In this document: piece after piece, positions 48,120 through 48,143 of the stretch
How the letters are laid out: each line of letters starts with the position of its first letter
Position numbering within the stretch: position 1 is the stretch's first letter
From: an uncultured Anaeroplasmataceae bacterium
Lineage (GTDB): Bacteria > Bacillota_I > Bacilli_A > Acholeplasmatales > Anaeroplasmataceae
Length of the DNA stretch: 48,143 nt
Assembly: GCA_934229535.1 (NCBI GenBank)
Contig: CAKQDS010000012.1
Coordinates: 1 to 48,143, forward strand
Direction of reading: 5' to 3'
Made by a program: the position numbers and the translations under genes
The notes under the pieces: model-generated
Database searches by the model: none
Told to the model about the DNA's origin: nothing
The model's input: the letters and a program-made list of their open reading frames with translations, nothing else

Positions 48120-48143
48120 TGACTAGAATAGGTTTACCGGTGT

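Noticed and set aside
1..48143. CRISPR array, tRNA or rRNA genes, prophage
   Set aside because: No regularly spaced repeats, tRNA cloverleaf or rRNA sequence was recognised, and no phage structural genes are present.

Overview
The window looks like chromosomal DNA of a low-GC Bacilli-type Firmicute, probably a reduced uncultured gut lineage near Erysipelotrichia or the RF39-type relatives of Mollicutes. The support is strong AT bias, AGGAGG-type ribosome sites, sigma-A promoters (TTGACA-N17-TATAAT, often extended TGnTATAAT), CcpA and HprK, a T-box, the sufCDSUB order, and no outer-membrane genes. Trp is written TGG and several genes end in TGA, so the standard bacterial code applies and TGA is not Trp.

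Layout. 1-4180: a possible structured RNA tail and terminator, a SpoU-type RNA methyltransferase, a MocR/GntR regulator, and divergent from it a vitamin B6 salvage operon (ECF S component, 69-residue membrane protein, pyridoxal kinase); then yidD. 4230-8760: nfo and a heterodimeric ABC exporter. 8820-13110: CarD-like protein, ccpA with a cre-like site in its promoter, T-box(Tyr)-tyrS, an acetyltransferase and a DJ-1/PfpI protein. 13170-17144: two small unknown proteins, cvfB, a WYL regulator and an aromatic-acid-exporter-like protein fused to a degenerate HAD domain. 17150-21830: the SUF iron-sulfur operon. 21859-22663: a small membrane protein and the decayed tail of a MATE transporter gene.

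22758-30598 is the most unusual part. It is one strong-promoter operon with two cassettes, each a secreted protein of about 250 residues of unknown family followed by a one-chain ABC ATPase/permease with MacB/FtsX-like topology (NBD, TM1, about 300 extracellular residues, three TM). A third such ABC protein, lacking the switch histidine, follows. The two cassette transporters are almost identical in DNA from the stop codon of the preceding secreted gene to codon 302, then diverge abruptly where the extracellular domain begins. This suggests a modular two-specificity surface system homogenised by recombination.

30686-39718 is a dense housekeeping run: ligA, uvrA, a membrane protein, hprK, an lgt gene fused in frame to a PpaX-like HAD phosphatase, whiA and acpS. 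It partly matches the Bacillus hprK-lgt-ppaX order. 39705-43990: a DUF378 protein, a YdcC-like lipoprotein, an anchored protein and tex. 44083 to the end looks more accessory: a BspA-type LRR surface protein, a Fic protein with a KVDI heptad repeat, an AAA/DUF4143 ATPase, a headless coding remnant and two strong hairpins at the edge.

No tRNA, rRNA, CRISPR array or intact insertion sequence was seen.
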